A DNA stretch of 22,468 nt from a virus. Positions 5,927 through 14,011 of the stretch are shown piece by piece. The notes under the pieces were generated by a model. The model was not told the origin of the DNA and ran no database searches. It was given only the letters and a program-made list of their open reading frames with translations. How positions within the stretch are numbered: position 1 is the stretch's first letter; the number at the start of each line of letters is the position of its first letter. The DNA is taken from positions 64,001 to 86,468 of the IMG/VR virus record IMGVR_UViG_3300042311_000626. One strand, 5' to 3'. The translations under genes and the position numbers were made by a program.

Positions 5927-8900
5927 TTGGAAAAAAGTCATAATTAGCGGCTCGAATGCTGCTTTAAATTCTCTTAATGTTTCAAACGGAATTACAGGTT
6001 CTTTATTTGGGACCGCTTCATTTGCCTCTAATGGAGGTGTAACTCAATTATTAGCAGGACCAAACATAACATTATCACCAACAAATGGTAAAGGTCAAGT
6101 TACAGTTTCATCAACTAGTGGTGGAGGTGGCTTTAATACAGCAACAGGATCTTACGGTAGTTTTTACGATACTACAACTCAAACTAATGTAGCAGGTACT
6201 GCTCGCTCAATGTCTTTCAATACGACAGATATTACAAATGGAGTATCAATATCAGGATCAACAAATCCTTTTAACACTTATATCAAGACTGAAAATGCAG
6301 GTGTATATGATATACAATTTTCTGCTCAAGTAGATAAAACAGATAGTGGTACAGATGAAATATGGATTTGGTTAAGAAAAAATGGAACAAATTTAACAGA
6401 TACTGCAACATCGATACAATTAGTTGGTAATGAAGCTCATTATGTAGCAGCATGGAATTTCTTTGTTAATTCAGCTGCAAATGATTATTATCAATTAATG
6501 TGGTATTCACCGGATGCTAACGTACGCTTACACGCAGAACCTGAATTTGGAGTAGTACCAGGTATTCCTTCAGTAATAGTAACAGCAAATAGAGTAGATC
6601 AATTCTTATCAAACACAGGTTCATTTACAGGCTCATTTACAGGAGTATTTACAGGTTCATTATTTGGAACATCTTCATTTGCTTCAACAGCACAAACAGC
6701 ATCATTTGTAACAGGATCAAACGTATTTGGGCCATTTGGTTCTAACAGTGTAATAAGTGCTTCTTTTGCTCAAACAGCATCATTCTTAAACAGTACAACA
6801 AATGCATTTATTCAAAACGGAAATTCATTTGGTACAACAGCATTATTAGGAACAAACGACAATCAACCACTTGCTTTAGAAACAAATGGAACAACTAGAA
6901 TGTTTATTTCTAGTAGTGGGGACGTAGGTATTGGAACGACAAGTCCAAATGGTAAGTTAGAAATTAGAGGAATTGAATCAAATACAAAAGATTTACTTTT
7001 AAATTTATCTAAATTTGCTTACGGAACAACACAATTTTATCAAAACTATTCAAATACATTTTACACTGCTGGAAAAAGTTTAGAAATTGAAGTTGAGGCT
7101 TTACCTTTATTACAATTAGCTGTTAACAATGCTGGTTCCCAAGGTAAAGTTATATTTCCAAACGGTAACGTAGGTATTGGAACAACAAGTCCTGGAGGTA
7201 AATTACATATTTCTGGTGCAGGTTCTGGCCTCGCATTAACTTTTGGTAATAGTGTTCCTAATAATCCTTTATTTATAAATACTTATGGGGATTGGAGTGG
7301 AATTGGTATGGATCAATCAAATGCTGGTCTTAGGCTTGTTGGAGATTATACTAGTGGAGCTTCATTAGTTGATATAGGATATTACTCATCAGGTACAGTA
7401 TCTCATGCTAATTGGGTTAGTAAGGTTAAAGTAATGCAGAGTGGTAACGTAGGTATTGGTACAACAAGTCCAACTTACAAATTTGAAGTAAGTGATGGTA
7501 CAAGAACAGGAGTAATAAACCCAAACTCAGGGTTAGACGCAATCTTTATAGGGGTTACTCAATCCAAACCATTAATTTTTGGAACTGGTGACACAGAAAG
7601 AATGCGTATTACTTCAGCAGGTAACGTACTAATAGGTACAACCACAGATGGTGGAAATAGGCTTGAAGTAGTTGGGACAGCAAATAATTGGGCAGGAAGC
7701 TTTACAGGAAATACAACAACTGGCCAATCTTATGGAGCAATTGTAAGAGGTGGAACAAATAGTTCAGATGTTGCTTTTAATGTAAATAACGCAGCAAATT
7801 CAACAACCTACCTTAACGTAAGAGGAGATGGTAACGTAGGAATTGGAACAACTTCGCCTGATGCTCCATTAGATATTGAGAATACAAATGCAACATCTAT
7901 AATTTACCAAAGAACAGGTGTATCTGCTAAGAAATGGGGTTTTGTTAGTGATAATAGTAATACTTATTGGAGCAATATAACTGATAACACATTACCGTTT
8001 ACATTAAGTAATAGCGGTAACGTAGGTATTGGAACAACAGGCCCTTCTCAAAAATTAGATGTAAGCGGAAGTGCTTATATTGCTGGTAATATTATTCTTC
8101 CTCAAAACCCTACAGGTACTACATATGGAAATGGTGTGTCTGCCTCTCCTCCATATATGATAAATCAAGGAGCAGGTGATAATGACGCTATACGATTCTA
8201 TGCAGAATCTGCTGCTACTAATCAGGTAAGTATGGTATTTGAGGTAAACGATGATATAGAAACTGCCGGTAGTGAATGGATATGGAGAAATAAAAAAACT
8301 TATGGAGGCTATGAAGCTACTACTCCTATGCGCCTTAGTGGGGCAGGTGAATTAGAGGTTTCAAAAATTGTAGCTACATCAATAACAGGTTCTTTATTAG
8401 GGACAGCATCATTTGCTCAAACAGCATCATTCTTAAACAGTACAACAAACGCCTTTATACAAAACGGAAATTCATTTGGAACAACAGCATTATTAGGAAC
8501 AAATGATAATCAACCACTTGCTTTAGAGACTAATGGAACAACTAGAATGTTTATTTCTAGTAGTGGTGACGTAGGTATTGGAACGACAAGTTCATTAGGG
8601 CCATTAGAGGTATATAGAGGAAATTCTGGCGGATTAGGTGGACATATTATTGTAAATAATAATGGATTAGCAATTGGTAGTTCAACCGCTTTAATGTTTG
8701 GAGATGGTCCTATAAACGGTATTCGTGGTGCAATTTCAACAACTACAGAAGACTCTCCGTACTATGGGCAGATGGACTTTAAGACAGGTGCTGATATTTA
8801 TAGTAATTTGTTTACAAGAATGACTATAAAAGGAAACGGTAACGTAGGTATTGGAACAACAAGTCCATCTTATAAATTAGATGTTTTAGGAGATATTGGA

Positions 8901-10502
8901 GCTTATGCAAATGGAGACAACAACGGATTTATTGGTACGGCAGGAGGTACGCATATACTTTCTCTAACAAGGTCTACAAATAATGCAAAATTAGCAGGAT
9001 ATGATGGAGTTATTTTTTATACAAATGCAACTACATTAGCAGGAGGTAGTGAAAGAATGCGAATCACTTCAGCAGGTGATGTAGGAATTGGAACAACAAG
9101 TCCTAACAGGCTATTAACAGTAGCTGGAACAACATCAGGATTAATAGCTCTAAATGCTTCAAGTTATAGAAATACAACAATAGGTTCGGATTCTGTAGGT
9201 AATTTTATTGTATATGATGATACTGCATCTTCATATAGAATGGTGATTAATTCATCAGGTAACGTAGGTATTGGAACGACAACACCGCAAAGAAAACTAG
9301 ACGTAATATCAGGAGCTAATAATTTTGTTTCTGTGGGGATAGATGCTGTAGCAGTTGGACAATGGGCTGGTCTTCATTTTGGATATGCAGAAGGTGCTAA
9401 TAACTTGTATAGAAAATCTGCAATAGTCTTTGAAAGAACAGATTTAACATCAAATAACGCTCAAGGAAAAGTACACATATTAAACGGGCCTCAAGGAAAT
9501 GCAGATAGTGCTACTTTAGCTGATTCTAAGTTAACAATTGCAGAAAACGGCAACGTTGGTATTGGAACAACAAATCCATTATATAAATTAGATGTTAATG
9601 GCACTGGAAGATTTTCAAGCGATCTATTAACAAATGCTAGATTTGGTGTTGGTAGTACAAATATAAACTCTAGAGTGTTTGCATCTGCTTTTTCAGGGGA
9701 ACTTGCAACCGCTATCTTTACAACATTTGATAGTGCTCAAGGTACACAAGAAGCGGCTAGATTTTCAACATCTGACCTTACTACTGGAGCTGTAAGAATT
9801 TACCCTCGTGTTGGGGTAGCAAATTTTAATGGAATAACTGTAGCAGATAGTGCAGTTATAGTTAATGCTACAACTAAACCAATACTTTTAGGAGTACAGG
9901 ATGGTTCAGCTGTTCAATTTACAGAAACAGATATTCGCATTGGAACTAATAATTCAGAAAAAATGCGTATCACTTCATCTGGAAATGTAGGTATTGGAAT
10001 ATCAACACCTACCTTAGGAACTTTACAAGTAAATGGAAATGTATTTGCAACTTCATTTACAGGTTCTTTACAAGTAACTAGTAGTCTTTCTTATAATAGC
10101 TCATTATCTACTTCTAACGTAAATGGAGAAATAGCATATTGGGGAGGAGGAACAGTAGCAGCAGGAACACTATACTATTATGATTCATCAGGAAACTGGA
10201 CAGCAGCAGATGCTGATGCTGAATCTACATCAACAGGAATGTTAGGAATAGCATTAGCAGCAGGAACAGCTTCAACAGTAGGAATACTATTAAGAGGACA
10301 TGCTAGATTTACAGGAGTATCAAGTTTTACAGGAACTACTACAGTAGGAGCAAAATTATATGTATCGACAACAGCCGGAGCATTTTCACAAACAGCACCA
10401 ACAGGTACAGGAGATGTCGTTAGAATAATAGGATATGTACAAAGTACAGCAAATGATCAAATTTATTTCTGCCCAGATACAACTTGGGTTACATTATTAT
10501 AA
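5919..10502 (+). CDS. Very long tail fibre protein with C1q-like domain and VGIGTTSP repeats
   Basis: 1527 residues. The TTG start is chosen because it aligns 'xPSWKKVIISGSNAALN' with the ATG start of the fibre at 3552 and follows AAGGAGGT; a stop at 5898 rules out an upstream ATG. Residues 77-228 form a C1q/TNF-like beta-sandwich ('GSYGSFYDTTTQT', 'GVYDIQFSAQVDKTDSG', 'IWIWLRKNGT'). Then comes a 'TGSFTGSFTGVFTGSLFG' segment and, from residue 334 to 1364, twelve copies of 'G(N/D)VGIGTTSP', each separated by variable beta-rich inserts. The C-terminus (about 1400-1527) is a compact module ending 'DQIYFCPDTTWVTLL'. A C-terminal S74 endosialidase-type chaperone, common in such fibres, is absent. 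No signal peptide is present. It is most likely a trimeric rod that reaches the host surface, with the C1q-like domain or the tip as binding candidates. Confidence 0.9.
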   Translation: MPSWKKVIISGSNAALNSLNVSNGITGSLFGTASFASNGGVTQLLAGPNITLSPTNGKGQVTVSSTSGGGGFNTATGSYGSFYDTTTQTNVAGTARSMSFNTTDITNGVSISGSTNPFNTYIKTENAGVYDIQFSAQVDKTDSGTDEIWIWLRKNGTNLTDTATSIQLVGNEAHYVAAWNFFVNSAANDYYQLMWYSPDANVRLHAEPEFGVVPGIPSVIVTANRVDQFLSNTGSFTGSFTGVFTGSLFGTSSFASTAQTASFVTGSNVFGPFGSNSVISASFAQTASFLNSTTNAFIQNGNSFGTTALLGTNDNQPLALETNGTTRMFISSSGDVGIGTTSPNGKLEIRGIESNTKDLLLNLSKFAYGTTQFYQNYSNTFYTAGKSLEIEVEALPLLQLAVNNAGSQGKVIFPNGNVGIGTTSPGGKLHISGAGSGLALTFGNSVPNNPLFINTYGDWSGIGMDQSNAGLRLVGDYTSGASLVDIGYYSSGTVSHANWVSKVKVMQSGNVGIGTTSPTYKFEVSDGTRTGVINPNSGLDAIFIGVTQSKPLIFGTGDTERMRITSAGNVLIGTTTDGGNRLEVVGTANNWAGSFTGNTTTGQSYGAIVRGGTNSSDVAFNVNNAANSTTYLNVRGDGNVGIGTTSPDAPLDIENTNATSIIYQRTGVSAKKWGFVSDNSNTYWSNITDNTLPFTLSNSGNVGIGTTGPSQKLDVSGSAYIAGNIILPQNPTGTTYGNGVSASPPYMINQGAGDNDAIRFYAESAATNQVSMVFEVNDDIETAGSEWIWRNKKTYGGYEATTPMRLSGAGELEVSKIVATSITGSLLGTASFAQTASFLNSTTNAFIQNGNSFGTTALLGTNDNQPLALETNGTTRMFISSSGDVGIGTTSSLGPLEVYRGNSGGLGGHIIVNNNGLAIGSSTALMFGDGPINGIRGAISTTTEDSPYYGQMDFKTGADIYSNLFTRMTIKGNGNVGIGTTSPSYKLDVLGDIGAYANGDNNGFIGTAGGTHILSLTRSTNNAKLAGYDGVIFYTNATTLAGGSERMRITSAGDVGIGTTSPNRLLTVAGTTSGLIALNASSYRNTTIGSDSVGNFIVYDDTASSYRMVINSSGNVGIGTTTPQRKLDVISGANNFVSVGIDAVAVGQWAGLHFGYAEGANNLYRKSAIVFERTDLTSNNAQGKVHILNGPQGNADSATLADSKLTIAENGNVGIGTTNPLYKLDVNGTGRFSSDLLTNARFGVGSTNINSRVFASAFSGELATAIFTTFDSAQGTQEAARFSTSDLTTGAVRIYPRVGVANFNGITVADSAVIVNATTKPILLGVQDGSAVQFTETDIRIGTNNSEKMRITSSGNVGIGISTPTLGTLQVNGNVFATSFTGSLQVTSSLSYNSSLSTSNVNGEIAYWGGGTVAAGTLYYYDSSGNWTAADADAESTSTGMLGIALAAGTASTVGILLRGHARFTGVSSFTGTTTVGAKLYVSTTAGAFSQTAPTGTGDVVRIIGYVQSTANDQIYFCPDTTWVTLL
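6765..6944 (+). repeat. 180-bp internal duplication, copy 1
   Basis: Encodes residues 283-342 of the large fibre ('FAQTASFLNSTTNAFIQNGN' onward to 'GDVGIGTTS'). It is identical at protein level to 8412-8591. I count nine base differences between the copies, all synonymous. Confidence 0.9.
6918..10010 (+). repeat. Array of twelve G(N/D)VGIGTTSP coding repeats
   Basis: Twelve copies of a DNA motif like 'ggtaacgtaggtattggaac' occur within the fibre gene, spaced irregularly. Ten encode VGIGTT; the fourth reads VLIGTT and the last reads VGIGIS. Each is followed within about 10 residues by 'KLDV' or a similar strand. This is a known fibre repeat, probably marking the start of each shaft subdomain. 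Confidence 0.88.
8412..8591 (+). repeat. 180-bp internal duplication, copy 2
   Basis: Encodes residues 832-891 of the large fibre, the same 60 residues as copy 1 at 6765-6944. Both copies are preceded by a Thr/Ser/Phe-rich segment. Confidence 0.9.
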
Positions 10503-10503
10503 T

Positions 10504-11100
10504 ATGGCATATATAGAAAAAGAATTAGTATTTCAAGAAAGTAAAATATACTTCGCAGACGCTACATCACCTACTGGAGAGAAAGCAGTAATGATGGATT
10601 GGGAAGATCCTATCATGTATGCTTCGGCACAGTACGTAGCAGAGAATGGAGGAAATATTCTAGAGATAGGATATGGTATGGGAATATCAGCAAATTACAT
10701 ACAATCATTCAGACCTACCTCTCATACAGTAGTTGAAATACATCCTGAAATAGCTAGTCAAGCAAGAAGATGGTCAAAGGGAGGAGAAGGAATAACAGTT
10801 TTAGAAGGAGATTGGTATAAGATAAAAAGTCAAATAGAAGAAAGAGGTCCTTATGATGGAATCTTTTACGATGCTTATGGAGATGACAATGAAAAAAAAA
10901 TAGTAGATTTTTGTATATCGATATTAAATAAAGGAGGAAGATTTACCTTATGGAATCCGCTACCTTACCCATTCACAGGTCAGAGGAAAGTTGAAAACGA
11001 ACAACTTACCTACGATATTATAGACCTATCAGGAATAAATGTACCAGATAACGATTACTTTAAACACGACGTTTACTACTTACCAAAAATACAGTTCTAA
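10504..11100 (+). CDS. SAM-dependent methyltransferase, guanidinoacetate/arginine (GAMT/RMT2-like) type
   Basis: 198 residues from the ATG at 10504, one base after the fibre stop. A longer in-frame form starting at 10435 would lie inside the fibre gene and lacks a family match there. Class I methyltransferase motifs are clear: motif I 'ILEIGYGMG' at residues 52-60, the acidic end of strand 2 in 'VVEIHPE' (Glu78), and 'YDGIFYDAYGDD' at 117-128. The preceding 'AVMMDWEDPIM' (28-38) together with 'GYGMG' and 'YDxY' is the pattern of guanidinoacetate N-methyltransferase and the arginine delta-methyltransferase RMT2. Glu34 and Asp123 sit in the regions that bind the guanidino group in that family. 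The substrate is unknown. Placement between fibre genes suggests a virion or host protein arginine, but a small guanidino compound cannot be excluded. Confidence 0.85.
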   Translation: MAYIEKELVFQESKIYFADATSPTGEKAVMMDWEDPIMYASAQYVAENGGNILEIGYGMGISANYIQSFRPTSHTVVEIHPEIASQARRWSKGGEGITVLEGDWYKIKSQIEERGPYDGIFYDAYGDDNEKKIVDFCISILNKGGRFTLWNPLPYPFTGQRKVENEQLTYDIIDLSGINVPDNDYFKHDVYYLPKIQF

Positions 11101-11786
11101 TGCCAACAATAAATACAGCAACAAGTCAAGGAGGATACCTTATTCTGAATGCCGCCGCTTCTTTTAACATATGGGAAGACCTTATTTTAAATACTACAAA
11201 TGCCGGTACTAATGTTACAAGTCCTTCTACTATATTTTCATTAACCGGATATACATCAGCTAGAGGAGGAACATGGTTTAGTAGGAGAGGGTATTTAACA
11301 TTTGACACATCTACAATCCCAGGAGCACTTACAGCTCTCTCGCTAAACATATATGTTGAAGCTGTATCAAATTTCCCAGATGCAATTATACAGTCCACAC
11401 CTTCTCCTAATACATCAACAGTTTTAGCTACTTCAGACTGGCAGTATGTAGACGAACAAGTTTTTTCAGATCCCTTTAGTCCTTCAGTAGGTTGGATGAA
11501 TATAGAGTTAAATGCAGCTGCAGTAACTACTGCTCAGGATGAAAATTATATCAATTTTGTGGTAAGAGACAATTACTACGACTACGACTATCTTAACAAC
11601 CTAACAGACCCAACTGTAGTAGTTTCTACAGAATATAGATATAACTACGCTAGTTTTATTCCATATCTAGATTATACAAGTTATGAATATGGACAAACAG
11701 TAAACGGAATAATTGCTGCCAATATGGCTAATGTAGACGGAGTACCAAAATTATATATAACTAGAGTATTAGGAGTATTCAATTAA
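11100..11786 (+). CDS. Beta-sandwich virion or adhesin protein, candidate
   Basis: 228 residues, with no signal peptide. 'SRRGYLTFDTSTIPGALTAL' followed by 'LSLNIYVEAV' is a motif typical of secreted or virion beta-sandwich domains ('R-x-x-L-x-F-D-T-S-x-I-P'). The C-terminal third is rich in Tyr and Asp ('RDNYYDYDYLNNL', 'YTSYEYG'), which could bind sugars or ions. The ATG overlaps the methyltransferase stop by one base (TAATG), so both are translated together. A receptor-binding or fibre accessory role is inferred from fold pattern and position only. Confidence 0.65.
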   Translation: MPTINTATSQGGYLILNAAASFNIWEDLILNTTNAGTNVTSPSTIFSLTGYTSARGGTWFSRRGYLTFDTSTIPGALTALSLNIYVEAVSNFPDAIIQSTPSPNTSTVLATSDWQYVDEQVFSDPFSPSVGWMNIELNAAAVTTAQDENYINFVVRDNYYDYDYLNNLTDPTVVVSTEYRYNYASFIPYLDYTSYEYGQTVNGIIAANMANVDGVPKLYITRVLGVFN

Positions 11787-11809
11787 AAATAAAATTAAAA
11801 CTAAATATT

Positions 11810-12130
11810 ATGATAAATTACACATGGACATTTCCCGCTTTCGATTGCGTAATCGATGAAGACGGACTACAAACAGTAGTAACAACAGTACATTGGATAC
11901 TAACAGGTACTGATGAAGACAACATATCAGCAACTATATATGGTGCTCAATCTGTTGGACAACCAAACCCAGAAGCATTTACACCATTTCCAGATATATC
12001 AGAAGAACAAGTAATAGGATGGATGGAAAGCAGTATGGATGTAGATGCTTTAGAAGTAAATATAGCAACTCAAATTGATTTAATTAAAAACCCAGTAACA
12101 GAAGTATTACCAGCTCCTTGGAGCAATTAA
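11810..12130 (+). CDS. Small acidic phage protein of unknown function
   Basis: 106 residues. It opens 'YTWTFPAFDCVIDEDGLQ' with 'TVVTTVHWILTGTDED', then 'ATIYGAQSVG', 'FTPFPDISEEQVIGWMESSM' and a closing 'KNPVTEVLPAPW'. This matches a short protein family that is widespread in tailed phages near tail genes and still lacks a function (I recall it as a DUF, but am not sure of the number). It is probably a beta-rich domain followed by a helix. The ATG at 11810 follows an A-rich 23-nt gap without a Shine-Dalgarno site. Confidence 0.72.
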   Translation: MINYTWTFPAFDCVIDEDGLQTVVTTVHWILTGTDEDNISATIYGAQSVGQPNPEAFTPFPDISEEQVIGWMESSMDVDALEVNIATQIDLIKNPVTEVLPAPWSN

Positions 12131-12141
12131 AATTAAATAAT

Positions 12142-12444
12142 ATGATACAAAAAATTCAACAAATACAACCTACCCAGGTAGGTAATAAAACAGCAGATCA
12201 GATTGTAGTAAATCTTAACACATCTGCTATGACTGAAACTCAATGTGAAATGTTTTGTTATTTAGTAGATACAACACAAACAACAAATTATGTATCTAAA
12301 AATAATACAAATGAAACTTTACCTTATACACTTTTAAAAGGTAATAAACATATACTTACAGGGAATGATCTTGATTTAGTAAAACAAGATGAAAACAATG
12401 CTTTAAACATAGCTGCCAATATATTAAATGCAACTTTAATTTAA
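12142..12444 (+). CDS. Small protein of unknown function
   Basis: 100 residues from the ATG at 12142. An upstream in-frame TTG at 12118 overlaps the previous gene and is less likely. The sequence is polar with 'QPTQVGNKTADQIVVNLNTS' at the N-terminus, then two Cys in 'TQCEMFCYLVD', and ends in a short helix 'NNALNIAANILNATL'. It looks like a compact alpha/beta protein, perhaps a virion component by neighbourhood. I do not recognise the family. It is the last gene before a promoter-like element at 12472. Confidence 0.68.
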   Translation: MIQKIQQIQPTQVGNKTADQIVVNLNTSAMTETQCEMFCYLVDTTQTTNYVSKNNTNETLPYTLLKGNKHILTGNDLDLVKQDENNALNIAANILNATLI

Positions 12445-12471
12445 TATACGCCTAGAAATAAGCATATTGTA

Positions 12472-12480
12472 ATATTTATA
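12472..12480 (+). promoter_or_regulatory. ATATTTATA element, candidate phage promoter
   Basis: ATATTTATA lies in the 55-nt gap before the neck protein gene, 19 nt before the ATG at 12500, matching the spacing of the elements at 1151, 2506 and 3524. It would start the transcript for the neck and adhesin genes. Confidence 0.5.
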
Positions 12481-12499
12481 CCCAACAATATGTAAAAAA

Positions 12500-13672
12500 A
12501 TGGCAGACATCCCAGTATATAATGGTTCATCTCAATTCTTTCCAGGAGATACAGCCTTTGGTTTCTACGATTATCAATATGATTTTCAAATAGATGCTGA
12601 TAAGATTGTAACTTTTGTTACTCAACGTTTAGGATGGCCTATAGAAGTAGTTGAATTACAACCAATTCAAATATATACTGCTTTTGAAGAAGCAGTTACT
12701 GTGTATGGAAATGAAGTTTATCAATTTCAAATTAGAGAAAACATGCTTTCTCTTGAAGGAAACCAAACAGGTTCAGTTCCTTACAACCAACTATTATTAA
12801 CTCCTTCATTAGGAGGTGCTATTCGTATAGCAGAAAATTATGCTGAAGAAGCAGGAGTAGGGGGTAATGTAACTTGGTATAGTGGTTCTATTCTATTAGA
12901 AGGAGGTGTCCAAGAATACGACTTAAATAAGTGGGCACGCGAATCAGCTTCGCTAGCTTCTGGCGATTACATTGAAGTTAAACGCGTATTCTTTGAAGCG
13001 CCGCCAGCTGCGTTAAGATACTTTGACCCGTACGTAGGTATCGGTTATAGTTACGAAGGATTGCTAAATAGTTTTGGTTTTGGAGCATATTCTCCTGCTA
13101 TTACATTCTTATTAATGCCGTTGTTTTTTGACTTACAACGTATTCAAGCTATTAAATTAAACGATCAAATTAGAAGAGCACAATTTTCATTTGAAATCCA
13201 CAATAACCAATTAAAAATATTCCCAGTCCCATTACAAAAATATCCACTTTGGTTCCAATATATTAAAGGATCTGAAAGAGATAGCGCTATAGGTGGACGA
13301 AACTCTGAAGGTGTTCCACAAACTAATTTAATTACTAATACATCTAATGTACCTTATACAAATCCTAACTACAATTATATAAATTCTGTAGGAAGAATGT
13401 GGGTTTATCAATATACTTTAGCACTTTGTAGAGAAGTTTTAGGATATGTTCGAGGAAAATATTCAACTGTACCTATTCCTGGTTCAGAAGTAACATTAAA
13501 TCAAAATGATTTATTGACAGATGCTAGAAGTCAAAAAGAATCATTACTAGCTCAATTAAGAGAAACATTAGATCAAACAGGAAGACAAAAACAATTAGAA
13601 AAACTAGCAGCTAATTCTGAGAATTTATTAAAAGTTTTAAACGACGTTCCTATGGGACTATATATATTTTAA
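12500..13672 (+). CDS. 13: Neck (head completion) protein, T4 gp13-like
   Basis: 390 residues, longer than T4 gp13 (about 309). The N-terminal part 'FVTQRLGWPIEVVELQPIQI' then 'YTAFEEAVTVYGNEVYQFQI' fits the gp13 pattern of a helix, 'LG-x-P-x-x-x-V-E-L', and a second helix with 'A-x-E-x-A-x-x-x-Y'. The middle has beta-rich segments ('YIEVKRVFFEAPPA', 'NNQLKIFPVPLQKYPLWFQY'). The C-terminus is a charged helix ('ESLLAQLRETLDQTGRQKQL') ending 'DVPMGLYIF'. gp13 and gp14 form the neck ring that closes the filled head for tail joining. The call rests on remembered family pattern and on the gp14- and gp15-like genes found further downstream. It follows a candidate promoter. Confidence 0.68.
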   Translation: MADIPVYNGSSQFFPGDTAFGFYDYQYDFQIDADKIVTFVTQRLGWPIEVVELQPIQIYTAFEEAVTVYGNEVYQFQIRENMLSLEGNQTGSVPYNQLLLTPSLGGAIRIAENYAEEAGVGGNVTWYSGSILLEGGVQEYDLNKWARESASLASGDYIEVKRVFFEAPPAALRYFDPYVGIGYSYEGLLNSFGFGAYSPAITFLLMPLFFDLQRIQAIKLNDQIRRAQFSFEIHNNQLKIFPVPLQKYPLWFQYIKGSERDSAIGGRNSEGVPQTNLITNTSNVPYTNPNYNYINSVGRMWVYQYTLALCREVLGYVRGKYSTVPIPGSEVTLNQNDLLTDARSQKESLLAQLRETLDQTGRQKQLEKLAANSENLLKVLNDVPMGLYIF

Positions 13673-13673
13673 C

Positions 13674-14006
13674 ATGGTATCTTTAGAAAAATTATTAAGT
13701 GAAGCAACATTTGAAACATTCTTCGTTCAAGTAATTATTAAAATGAAGAATGATTTTAATTTTACTGAAATTTATAATCAAGTTAGAGGTATAAGAGATG
13801 TAATTGTTGTTAAAGTAATCGATAATGAACAATTAAATGCCGCTTCTAATGATTTGTATAATTATTCTTTATTAGAAATAAAATACATTTCTGAAGGAAA
13901 TGCAGTTGAAACGGCAAAAGGCATCAAATCAGAAGCTCTTAAAATACCAGGATTGGTAAAATTTGAGGTTAGAACAAAAACAATATTAAAAATTAGAAAT
14001 TACTAA
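13674..14006 (+). CDS. Small alpha/beta (ferredoxin-like) protein of unknown function
   Basis: 110 residues. The order is beta 'FFVQVIIKMK', helix 'NFTEIYNQVRGI', beta 'DVIVVKVID', beta 'YSLLEIKYIS', helix 'AVETAKGIKSEALKI', beta 'VKFEVRTKTILKI'. This beta-alpha-beta-beta-alpha-beta layout suggests a ferredoxin-like or ACT-like fold. It starts 1 nt after the gp13-like gene and 5 nt before the giant adhesin. It may be a conserved partner of the neck gene, as similar small proteins occur near structural genes in T4-like marine phages, but the function is unknown. Confidence 0.7.
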   Translation: MVSLEKLLSEATFETFFVQVIIKMKNDFNFTEIYNQVRGIRDVIVVKVIDNEQLNAASNDLYNYSLLEIKYISEGNAVETAKGIKSEALKIPGLVKFEVRTKTILKIRNY

Positions 14007-14011
14007 CAACA

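Noticed and set aside
8794-8802. ATATTTATA inside the large fibre gene
   Set aside because: It matches the candidate promoter but lies mid-gene with no start nearby; treated as chance.
10435-10503. Longer start for the methyltransferase, inside the fibre gene
   Set aside because: The added 23 residues overlap the fibre end in another frame and do not resemble the enzyme family; the ATG at 10504 directly after the stop fits better.
11126-11398. Minus-strand frame of 90 codons
   Set aside because: Opposite the coupled beta-sandwich gene at 11100-11786, with no motif and no start context of its own.
12118-12141. TTG start for the small protein at 12142
   Set aside because: It lies inside the end of the preceding gene; the ATG at 12142 with an A/T-rich leader matches the other starts.
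12443-12468. Weak hairpin AATATACGC / GCATATT after the gene at 12142
   Set aside because: The stem has a two-base bulge and no T run follows, so a terminator is not supported.
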